6,879 nucleotides of DNA, taken from contig JALEIO010000081.1 of NCBI GenBank assembly GCA_022769845.1, positions 1 to 6,879 on the forward strand. Direction: 5' to 3'. Position 1 is the first letter of the stretch. Each line of letters opens with the position of its first letter. Source of the DNA: Oscillospiraceae bacterium (GTDB taxonomy: Bacteria; Bacillota; Clostridia; UMGS1810). The position numbers and the translations under genes were made by a program. Positions 1-5,664 of this stretch are shown here, piece by piece. Below the pieces are notes generated by a model. It did no database searches. It was not told where the DNA came from and saw only the letters and a program-made list of their open reading frames with translations.

Positions 1-450
1 AAGCTGAATTGTCAAAACCGACACGCCGAAAACTCTGAAAAGCAGGCCGCAAACAAGCGTAAAGGTTGTCATATGCACGAAACGGTGAAAATATGTAAAT
101 TTGTCAAAGCACGAAAAATCAAGAGCCGCAACGCTCTGCGCACCCTTATACATTGTGTCGTAGTCGCTTATCGGAACGGTTTTTGCAAAATATACATAAC
201 AAATTCTGACCGCCGTACCGGCAAAAATTATACTTAAAAGCACAAAAACTTTCTTTTTGCCGCTTATGTCGTTTGCTTTTTTTATGCACACGGCAAGCGA
301 CATAATAAGCAGAGAATAGAGAATGCCGATTATTATGTCGGTATATCCGGTAACAGCCGCGCCCGATGACAGATTTATAAAATTCATCACCAAAATTACT
401 GCAAGAAATGCTGCAAAAATGTAAACAAATGCGTTTGTAAGCTTTTTCAT
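1..450 (-). CDS. Partial polytopic membrane protein, GT39/PMT-like glycosyltransferase (N-terminal 150 residues)
   Basis: The frame is open from an ATG at 450 to the window edge, so the C-terminus is missing. Hydrophobic segments lie at about residues 7-27, 36-56, 67-89 and 124-144. The loop after the third segment reads AKTVPISDYDTMYKGAQ (residues 89-105). A conserved Asp (here D96) in the first long outside loop, followed by an aromatic/Tyr-Ala stretch and then a 'YFHRF' plus 'LLFRVFG' region, is the pattern I associate with GT-C fold, lipid-phosphosugar-dependent glycosyltransferases (GT39/PMT_2-like). These work at the outer membrane face on lipid-linked sugars. The start is well supported: GGAG lies 6 nt upstream and overlaps the stop codon of the preceding LtaS-like gene, so the two are probably co-transcribed and translationally coupled. 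The neighbour suggests a role in decorating or building an envelope polymer, which is inference. The coding call is firm; the family call is moderate because only the N-terminus is visible. Confidence 0.68.
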   Translation of the reverse strand, partial: MKKLTNAFVYIFAAFLAVILVMNFINLSSGAAVTGYTDIIIGILYSLLIMSLAVCIKKANDISGKKKVFVLLSIIFAGTAVRICYVYFAKTVPISDYDTMYKGAQSVAALDFSCFDKFTYFHRFVHMTTFTLVCGLLFRVFGVSVLTIQL

Positions 451-456
451 ATGAAA

Positions 457-462
457 CTCCTA
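457..462 (-). promoter_or_regulatory. Ribosome binding site overlapping the upstream stop codon
   Basis: On the minus strand the sequence reads TAGGAG-TTTCAT-ATG. The TAG is the stop codon of the LtaS-like gene, and its final G begins the GGAG Shine-Dalgarno for the membrane protein starting at 450. This layout favours ribosome reinitiation and indicates one operon. Confidence 0.8.
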
Positions 463-2376
463 TTTTTTGCCCGTAACGTAGTTTTCTTTGCCGAAAAGGC
501 AGTTGTACTGCAAAATTTTATAGTTTGCAATTTCTTCGTCGGTAACGCTGCCGTAAGGCGCATAATCGCCGTTTTCATCGCATACCGAGGTGTGCTGATA
601 AACGGTGTGTTTTGTGTAAAAATCGTCAAAAAACGAAAAATGCCACGGTTTTGTTTTAAGATTTGCCATTTTTACGGTATTTATGCCCAGATACTGCGGA
701 CCGACTCTTTTTTTGATGTCAAACTGTGAAATATCGTAATTTGCCCAGATAATATACGGCGTTTCGTACATATTCGGGTTTTGCTCCGTGCTGTCACCCT
801 CCATAAAGCCAAGTGATTTAAAGGTTGAGCTGTTTATTCCCAAAAACGGAAGATGGTCGCCGTACATAACTATAAGCACAGGCTCTTTTTTATCTTTAAA
901 ATAATTTACAAGGTGCATAAACGCCTTGTCAATGTCATAAATTCCCTGAACCGCCTCGCGAAGCCCCGATAAATCCTCGTCTGACAGTACGTCGCTGTTT
1001 ACCTCAACGTCATAGCTTTCGTAGCGCGGAACAAGGTAATTTCCGTGATTTTGCATACTTACCGCGTATAAAAACAGCGGTTTGTCAATGCTTTGCTCAT
1101 ATTTTTCAATAATCTGCTCGGATAGGTACATATCCGAAATATAAGTTCCCTTTTTAACGGGATTTTCAAGGTCGGTGTAGCCCAAAAGAGCGTCAAATCC
1201 CATTAAAGGATACGCCGTGCTGCGGTTGTAGAAGTTTTTGTCGTAGGTGTGAATGGCGAGGGCATTGTAGCCGTTGTCCTTAAAAATACGCGCGAGCGAA
1301 TATATGGGCTTTCTGATATATTGACTGTATGGATAGCCGCCTTCGGGCAAAAGATTTGTGGATAAAAACGTTAAATACTCAAACTCGGGTATACAGGTGT
1401 TGCAGCCGAAGGAGGGCGACACCATTTCGCCGAAATAGTATTTTTCGCCCAGAGCACGAATGTTTTTCATCGGGTCCTCGCTCATTGTGACATTTTCAAG
1501 CTTTGCAGGGTCCCACCAGCTTTCGCACTGTATTGCAATAACGTTTACCGCCTGTTTGTTTTTAATTGCCGCGTTGTCCATAACCGCATAAGTATCGGCA
1601 AGGCTTGCAAGCGTTTCCTTTGAATATCCGGCGGGTTTTTCCACCTTAAGCTCGCCTATTCGCGGGAAAAACGTAAGGATAAATCCGTTGGAAAAATAGT
1701 TGTTCGCCGAGTCAAATCCCGAAATTTTGCAGTCGATTTTCGGAAGAACGGTATATTTAAAAAATTTGCTGTAACAAACAAGATGAAAAACAATACCGAA
1801 CGAAAAAGAAAATATAATCAGGTTTTTAAAATAGCTTTTTATGCTGAACTTTTTCTTTTTGCGGCAATATAAAAACGCGCTTGTGTAAATTATAAGATGC
1901 AGCACAAAAAGCGTAATACCAAGCGAAAAATACGGCTTTATGGGGAGCTTTACAAAGCCGGTTATTTTATTAAGCTGCGATGCCATTACAAAATCTATCG
2001 GCAAAAGCGGCGAGTTTGTTATTGTCATCATAACAGAGGACGCCGCGCCGAGAATTACAAAGGTTAGGTTTGATATATAAAAGCCGATAAGCCTGTTTGA
2101 AAAAAGCGCAGCAAAAAAGAACTGCGACAATCCGTAAAATGCGCAGGAAATAAGAACCTTTACAACGAAGAAAACAAAATTTTCCTTTGTTATGTGATGA
2201 TACGGAAGCTGCAATATATGCAAAATCAGAATGGTTATAAACGGACTGAAATAAAAATACAGTTTTTCAAAATCACATTTTTGGGTGTGATTTTTTGTCT
2301 GATTGAAATTTTCTGCATTGCTTTGTATATTTTCATTTTTTGAGGCATTTTTGGTTGCCGTAAGTGTTCCCGACAT
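460..2376 (-). CDS. LtaS-family membrane phosphoglycerol transferase (LTA synthase-like, alkaline phosphatase superfamily)
   Basis: This is a 638-aa protein. After a polar N-terminus of about 35 residues there are five hydrophobic segments (about 41-58, 66-92, 96-119, 150-170, 183-203), as in LtaS, followed by a large extracellular sulfatase-like domain. Family metal and catalytic positions are visible: E285 in QCESWWDP, the probable Thr nucleophile T327 in GCNTCIPEFE, H444 in MQNHGNY, and D507-H508 in MYGDHLPF. LtaS enzymes take glycerol phosphate from phosphatidylglycerol to build or modify polyglycerolphosphate on the outer face of the membrane. Relatives include sugar- or glycan-directed phosphoglycerol transferases, so the acceptor is uncertain. 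The start was chosen at ATG 2376 because GGAGG lies 8 nt upstream. An in-frame ATG at 2433 would add 19 residues, but it overlaps the -35 box of this gene's own promoter. The stop overlaps the ribosome binding site of the downstream membrane protein. Confidence 0.92.
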   Translation of the reverse strand: MSGTLTATKNASKNENIQSNAENFNQTKNHTQKCDFEKLYFYFSPFITILILHILQLPYHHITKENFVFFVVKVLISCAFYGLSQFFFAALFSNRLIGFYISNLTFVILGAASSVMMTITNSPLLPIDFVMASQLNKITGFVKLPIKPYFSLGITLFVLHLIIYTSAFLYCRKKKKFSIKSYFKNLIIFSFSFGIVFHLVCYSKFFKYTVLPKIDCKISGFDSANNYFSNGFILTFFPRIGELKVEKPAGYSKETLASLADTYAVMDNAAIKNKQAVNVIAIQCESWWDPAKLENVTMSEDPMKNIRALGEKYYFGEMVSPSFGCNTCIPEFEYLTFLSTNLLPEGGYPYSQYIRKPIYSLARIFKDNGYNALAIHTYDKNFYNRSTAYPLMGFDALLGYTDLENPVKKGTYISDMYLSEQIIEKYEQSIDKPLFLYAVSMQNHGNYLVPRYESYDVEVNSDVLSDEDLSGLREAVQGIYDIDKAFMHLVNYFKDKKEPVLIVMYGDHLPFLGINSSTFKSLGFMEGDSTEQNPNMYETPYIIWANYDISQFDIKKRVGPQYLGINTVKMANLKTKPWHFSFFDDFYTKHTVYQHTSVCDENGDYAPYGSVTDEEIANYKILQYNCLFGKENYVTGKK

Positions 2377-2384
2377 TGTTTTTT

Positions 2385-2389
2385 CCTCC
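2385..2389 (-). promoter_or_regulatory. Ribosome binding site that fixes the LtaS-like start
   Basis: On the minus strand GGAGG is followed by 8 nt (AAAAAACA) and then the ATG at 2376. It lies inside the longer reading frame from 2433, so it argues for the shorter protein. It falls within the short leader predicted from the promoter just upstream. Confidence 0.85.
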
Positions 2390-2404
2390 AATTCCCGACA
2401 AAAA

Positions 2405-2433
2405 ATTATATCACAAACCAAGGTTAAAGTCAA
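2405..2433 (-). promoter_or_regulatory. Strong sigma-A promoter for the LtaS-like gene
   Basis: Read on the minus strand, the -35 box is TTGACT (2428-2433), the spacer is 17 nt, and the -10 box is TATAAT (2405-2410) with an extended TG one base upstream (TGaTATAAT). Transcription should start near 2398, giving a leader of about 22 nt that still includes the GGAGG. The promoter lies in the gap after the 246-aa gene. The LtaS-like gene and the membrane protein can therefore be expressed independently of that gene, although no terminator separates them. Confidence 0.85.
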
Positions 2434-2451
2434 TATCGGGCAAAGCTTAAT

Positions 2452-3192
2452 TTAATATGTATAAATTTGCTCCGAAATGCGCCGCGCAAGAGATTCTTCA
2501 CTTTCTTTTACGTCCGAAACGGCACATTTTTTGTCTGTACTGCTTGCTTTTAAAAGCTCAAGAGCAATACAAAGCTCTTTTAAAATTTTTATATTGTCCA
2601 AAATATCAATGCCGATAAGTGCACACAGCCGTTCTATATTTGCCTTGTCGGACGAAATAAGATGCGGCGCAAGAGGCATTAAACACTCGTTTTTTTCTTT
2701 GAGCGCTTCAGCGAGGTTTTTTGAAAATCCCGATATGTGCTCAAGATAAAAATTTTGATATTCGCTTAATAATCCGCTCTCCAAAACCGAAAAAACGCTT
2801 TTTCGCAAAAATCGTTTGCGCGCTGTAGAATCTAAAGCAATAACGGGAGTTTTAAGTGTTTTTGATATTTCGTCGCGTGCGCCTTTGTTTAGAATTTTTG
2901 CGTCATCAAAAAGGATTATAAACGATTTTTTGTAAAACGCAAGAAAGGTTATGCAGCCGAGAATATCCTCGTAAAAGCAGGAGGTTCTTACGGCGTATGC
3001 GGTGTAGAAATCGGTATTGCTTTCAAGAAAAAATCTTGCCGCATTGGGAGCGGACGAAAAAATTTTATTTGCCGAAACGGAGAGTAATATGTCTTTTCGC
3101 TTAACTTCATCTTTGCCCTTGCTGATGATTTTTTTGATATTTTCACAAAATAAAGCTTCGTTGGAAATAATTGATAAATTATATTTTTGCAC
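2452..3192 (-). CDS. Hypothetical protein, 246 aa, family not recognised
   Basis: I do not recognise this protein. It starts at a GTG (3190-3192) with AAGGTG 6 nt upstream (3199-3204), and there is no other early Met, so the start is reasonably sure. There is no signal peptide. The hydrophobic stretches are short (for example ILGCITFLAF near 77-86 and SFIILFD near 90-96), which suggests a soluble alpha/beta protein with buried strands. The C-terminal third (about 150-246) is mainly polar and probably helical, rich in Lys, Glu and Leu. There are six Cys (C16, C72, C80, C170, C190, C208) plus C223, not arranged as an obvious metal-binding CXXC pair. It is encoded directly upstream of the LtaS-like gene and divergently from glgB. 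The LtaS-like gene has its own promoter in the 75-bp gap, so co-function is only weakly implied. Reality as a gene rests on length, ribosome binding site and codon use similar to its neighbours. Confidence 0.75.
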   Translation of the reverse strand: MQKYNLSIISNEALFCENIKKIISKGKDEVKRKDILLSVSANKIFSSAPNAARFFLESNTDFYTAYAVRTSCFYEDILGCITFLAFYKKSFIILFDDAKILNKGARDEISKTLKTPVIALDSTARKRFLRKSVFSVLESGLLSEYQNFYLEHISGFSKNLAEALKEKNECLMPLAPHLISSDKANIERLCALIGIDILDNIKILKELCIALELLKASSTDKKCAVSDVKESEESLARRISEQIYTY

Positions 3193-3314
3193 ACTTTACA
3201 CCTTCTATAAATTGTTTTTACATAAGCTATACTATTATTATGCGATTTACCTCTTTATGTTGCCCAAAATCCGCATTTTGTATGAAATGTGCATAAAAGC
3301 TTTAATATATCTTT

Positions 3315-3335
3315 GGATATAAAGTAAATATATCC
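3315..3335. promoter_or_regulatory. Dyad upstream of glgB promoter 1, possible operator
   Basis: GGATATA and TATATCC are perfect inverted arms of 7 bp around a 7-bp centre (AAGTAAA). The dyad ends 8 bp before the TTGACA box. That position would suit an activator or a repressor contacting RNA polymerase. No regulator family is assigned; AT-rich dyads also arise by chance. Confidence 0.4.
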
Positions 3336-3343
3336 CAAAATCC

Positions 3344-3372
3344 TTGACACATAGGGCTTTTAGCTATATAAT
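3344..3372 (+). promoter_or_regulatory. glgB promoter 1, consensus sigma-A
   Basis: TTGACA (3344-3349), a 17-nt spacer and TATAAT (3367-3372) match the housekeeping consensus exactly. The predicted start is near 3379, giving a leader of roughly 138 nt before the GTG at 3517. It is the strongest promoter in the window by sequence. Confidence 0.88.
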
Positions 3373-3451
3373 TATAATATACAATCACGTTAAATTTCGG
3401 ATATTACAAAATATGTCAAAATCTTACCAAAACGTGTGATATACTTTTTAC

Positions 3452-3481
3452 TTGACGTTTAATTTGTCATAAACATATACT
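3452..3481 (+). promoter_or_regulatory. glgB promoter 2, downstream tandem sigma-A-like promoter
   Basis: TTGACG (3452-3457), an 18-nt spacer and TATACT (3476-3481) differ from consensus by one base in each box. The predicted start is near 3488, giving a leader of about 29 nt that includes the GGGGG ribosome binding site. It would produce a short transcript unable to use the upstream in-frame GTG at 3484, which supports the start at 3517. Confidence 0.6.
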
Positions 3482-3500
3482 TTGTGCATAATTTTTTTAT

Positions 3501-3508
3501 AAAGGGGG
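3501..3508 (+). promoter_or_regulatory. Ribosome binding site for glgB
   Basis: AAAGGGGG is followed by 8 nt and then GTG at 3517. The in-frame GTG at 3484 has no purine-rich site before it, so this element selects the shorter GlgB. Confidence 0.75.
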
Positions 3509-3516
3509 ACAAATTT

Positions 3517-5520
3517 GTGTCTAACAAAATTACAGGTGATAATCTAAAACTTTTTTCGTCAGGCAGCTGTGATTTTGCATATGAATTTTTAGGGTGTCAC
3601 AAAGAGATAAGAAACAAAAAAGAAGGGTATGTTTTTAGAGTTTGGGCGCCGAACGCACACGCTGTTTTTGTTGCGGGCGAGTTTACAAACTGGGGAGAAA
3701 ATCCGATTAAAATGGAAAACATCGGATACGGCATTTGGGAGTGTTTTTCGTCTGACGCAAAAATTTATGATTCGTATAAATACCTCATTGAAAAACCCAA
3801 CGGCGACACTGTTTATAAAAGCGACCCGTACGGCTACCATACCGAGATTCGCCCGGGAACGGCAAGCAAGGTGTACGACCTTGAAGGATATGAATGGAAG
3901 GACGAATCATATCGCAAAAGCATTTCGCGCAAAAATATTCTGGAGGAGCCTGTTAACATTTACGAGGTTCATCTCGGTTCGTGGAAACGCCGCAGCGACG
4001 GAAGCTTTTTAACCTTTGACGAGCTTGCAAAGGAGCTTGTTCCGTATGTTAAAAAAATGGGATACACGCATATTGAGCTTATGCCCGTTTCAGAATATCC
4101 GTTCGACCCTTCATGGGGATATCAGGTTACCGGATATTATGCCGTTACACCGCGCTACGGCACGCCGAAGGATTTTATGGCATTTGTGGATAAGTGTCAC
4201 GAGGCCGGGATAGGCGTAATACTCGACTGGGTTGGTGCACATTTTCCCAAAGATGAAAACGGACTGTACGAGTTTGACGGAACAAAGTGCTATGAATATC
4301 AGAGCAGTTTAAAAAACGAGCACCCCGACTGGAATACAAGAATTTTTGACTACGGCAAGGGCGAGGTTGTGTCGTTTCTTATATCCAACGCGGTTTTCTG
4401 GGTGGACAAATTCCACGTTGACGGAATAAGAGTGGACGCGGTTGCGTCAATGCTTTATCTTGATTACGGCAGACGCGGCGGCGCTTGGCAGCCGAATAAA
4501 TACGGCGACAATATCAATCTTGAAGCGGTTGAATTTCTTAAAAAGCTTAACAAAGCAATATTTAAAAAGAATAAAAGCGTTCTTACAATTGCCGAGGAGT
4601 CAACGGCGTTTCCTATGGTTACAAAGCCCGATTACGACGGCGGTTTAGGCTTTAATTTTAAGTGGAATATGGGTTGGATGAACGATATGATTCGATATAT
4701 GTCGCTCGACCCATTGTTTAGAAAAAACAATCACAATAACCTTACTTTTTCGCTTACCTATGCGTTTTCGGAGAATTTTGTGCTTCCGCTCTCGCATGAT
4801 GAGGTGGTGCACGGCAAATGCTCTATGATTAACAAAATGCCGGGCGAATATGAGGATAAATTCAGTAATTTAAGGGCGTTTTACGGCTATATGATGGCGC
4901 ATCCCGGCAAAAAGCTTATGTTTATGGGCGATGAGTTTGCGCAGTTTATAGAATGGGATTTTTCAAAGGAGCTTGACTGGTTTATTCTTGATTACGATTT
5001 GCACAAAAAGATGCAGACTTATGTAAAAGACTTAAACAAGCTTTATCTTGACAATCCTCCGCTTTGGCAGAACGATGCCGATTGGTCGGGATTTTCGTGG
5101 ATTGCCTGCGATGATTACGAAAAAAGCATTGTATCTTTCAGACGTATTGATAAAAAGGGCAATGAAATTATTGTTGTGTGCAATTTCTGCCCTGTTGAGA
5201 GGACAAACTATCGAATCGGCGTTCCGTACAATGGAAAATATACGCAGATTTTTTCGTCCGATTTGAAAAAATACGGCGGCGAAACCGCGCGTCTTAAATC
5301 GTATAAGAGCGAAAAAGAAGGTATGCACGGCTTTGAAAACAGCATAGTTTTGACAATCGCGCCAATGTCGGTAACGTTTTATAAAGTTGAGAAAATAGCT
5401 GAAAAGGCAGCCAAAAAGGCTGTGAAGTCAGATAAAAAATCCGCGCCCGAAAAGAGCGGAAAAGATGCCGTAAAAACAGTAAAAAAGGCGGAGACTAAAA
5501 AGGCAAAAAGCAAAAAATAA
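3517..5520 (+). CDS. glgB: 1,4-alpha-glucan branching enzyme GlgB (GH13) with a Lys/Ala-rich C-terminal tail
   Basis: This 667-aa cytoplasmic enzyme cuts alpha-1,4 glucan chains and re-attaches them through alpha-1,6 bonds during glycogen synthesis. Order of parts: a short N-terminus, a CBM48 module (about 37-110, with FRVWAPNA and GEFTNW), the GH13 barrel (about 145-520), and a beta-sandwich C-domain (about 535-623). Catalytic residues are the nucleophile D307 in GIRVDAVAS, acid/base E360 in IAEES, and D428 in LPLSHDEVVHGK. D237 lies in ILDWVGAHFP, where a Pro is more usual than the Gly. The single CBM48 and the core of about 624 residues match the shorter Bacillus-type GlgB. Residues 625-667 are an extra low-complexity tail with 17 Lys and 8 Ala. 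The start is the GTG at 3517, from the GGGGG site and promoter 2; an in-frame GTG at 3484 would add 11 residues. It leads the glycogen cluster, with glgC 144 bp downstream. Confidence 0.97.
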   Translation: MSNKITGDNLKLFSSGSCDFAYEFLGCHKEIRNKKEGYVFRVWAPNAHAVFVAGEFTNWGENPIKMENIGYGIWECFSSDAKIYDSYKYLIEKPNGDTVYKSDPYGYHTEIRPGTASKVYDLEGYEWKDESYRKSISRKNILEEPVNIYEVHLGSWKRRSDGSFLTFDELAKELVPYVKKMGYTHIELMPVSEYPFDPSWGYQVTGYYAVTPRYGTPKDFMAFVDKCHEAGIGVILDWVGAHFPKDENGLYEFDGTKCYEYQSSLKNEHPDWNTRIFDYGKGEVVSFLISNAVFWVDKFHVDGIRVDAVASMLYLDYGRRGGAWQPNKYGDNINLEAVEFLKKLNKAIFKKNKSVLTIAEESTAFPMVTKPDYDGGLGFNFKWNMGWMNDMIRYMSLDPLFRKNNHNNLTFSLTYAFSENFVLPLSHDEVVHGKCSMINKMPGEYEDKFSNLRAFYGYMMAHPGKKLMFMGDEFAQFIEWDFSKELDWFILDYDLHKKMQTYVKDLNKLYLDNPPLWQNDADWSGFSWIACDDYEKSIVSFRRIDKKGNEIIVVCNFCPVERTNYRIGVPYNGKYTQIFSSDLKKYGGETARLKSYKSEKEGMHGFENSIVLTIAPMSVTFYKVEKIAEKAAKKAVKSDKKSAPEKSGKDAVKTVKKAETKKAKSKK

Positions 5521-5664
5521 TGCAAAAAGAATAAACTTAAATATTTCATTTTATATCGCACTCACAAAATTATTCAAAAGGAAAATCGTGCCGAAATGGT
5601 CGGCAAAAGACAAAAAATTCAACTTTGATTTTCATAAAGTTATGTATAACGTGGGGTGTTTAAT
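5521..5664 (+). other. glgB-glgC spacer with small dyads
   Basis: This is a 144-bp AT-rich gap without a gene. It contains GCCGA-AATGG-TCGGC (about 5590-5604, a 5-bp stem) followed by A-rich DNA, so it is not a plus-strand rho-independent terminator. AACTTT-GATTTTCAT-AAAGTT (5621-5641) and GTTA-TGTA-TAAC (5639-5650) partly overlap just before the glgC ribosome binding site. No convincing promoter is present, so glgC is probably read through from glgB. The dyads could be processing or regulatory elements, or chance. Confidence 0.45.
5653..5658 (+). promoter_or_regulatory. Ribosome binding site for glgC
   Basis: GGGGTG followed by 6 nt (TTTAAT) precedes the ATG at 5665. It overlaps the alternative GTG at 5656, which has no good site of its own and would add three residues. 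A GTG at 5668 is one codon inside. Confidence 0.65.

Larger units (their letters stand above)
3193..3516. other. Divergent intergenic control region between the 246-aa gene and glgB
   Basis: This is 324 bp of AT-rich DNA without a credible gene. It holds two tandem promoters for glgB, a dyad at 3315-3335, an exact 10-bp direct repeat CCCAAAATCC at 3263-3272 and 3334-3343, a small hairpin (CAAAAT-CCGC-ATTTTG, 3265-3280), and a near-exact repeat ACGTTWAATTT at 3387-3397 and 3455-3465. For the minus-strand gene starting at 3192 I see no clear promoter. The best match (TTGGGC with a 19-nt spacer to CATAAT) is weak. No T-rich terminator, riboswitch consensus or tRNA was recognised. Confidence 0.7.

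Noticed and set aside
451..729. Plus-strand frame of 92 aa within the LtaS-like gene
   Set aside because: It is a shadow of the opposite strand, with no ribosome binding site and hydrophobic composition explained by the antisense of charged and polar codons.
2452..3192. Resemblance of the 246-aa protein to the dehydroquinate synthase / glycerol-1-phosphate dehydrogenase fold (an Asp followed by an ESGLLSEYQNFYLEHI-like stretch)
   Set aside because: The protein is too short, lacks the N-terminal Rossmann GGG motif and the metal-binding His pair, and the likeness is limited to a short helical stretch.
3265..3280. Hairpin CAAAAT-CCGC-ATTTTG as a terminator
   Set aside because: It has a weak AT-rich stem, no following T-run on either strand, and no gene ends nearby.
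3017..3322. Plus-strand reading frame of 101 aa opposite the start of the 246-aa gene
   Set aside because: It lies antisense to a better-supported gene, has no good ribosome binding site, and its end runs through the promoter region with low-complexity, AT-driven residues.
3380..3516. Riboswitch in the glgB leader
   Set aside because: No known riboswitch core or expression-platform terminator is recognisable; only one bulged 6-bp pairing is visible.
5389..5517. Lys-rich GlgB tail as a frameshift artefact
   Set aside because: The frame stays open and in register, with a mixed repeat of Lys, Ala, Val and Ser codons and no long homopolymer that would suggest a simple sequencing error. It was kept as a real extension.
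5590..5604. Possible rho-independent terminator after glgB
   Set aside because: The stem is only 5 bp and is followed by A-rich rather than T-rich sequence on the plus strand.
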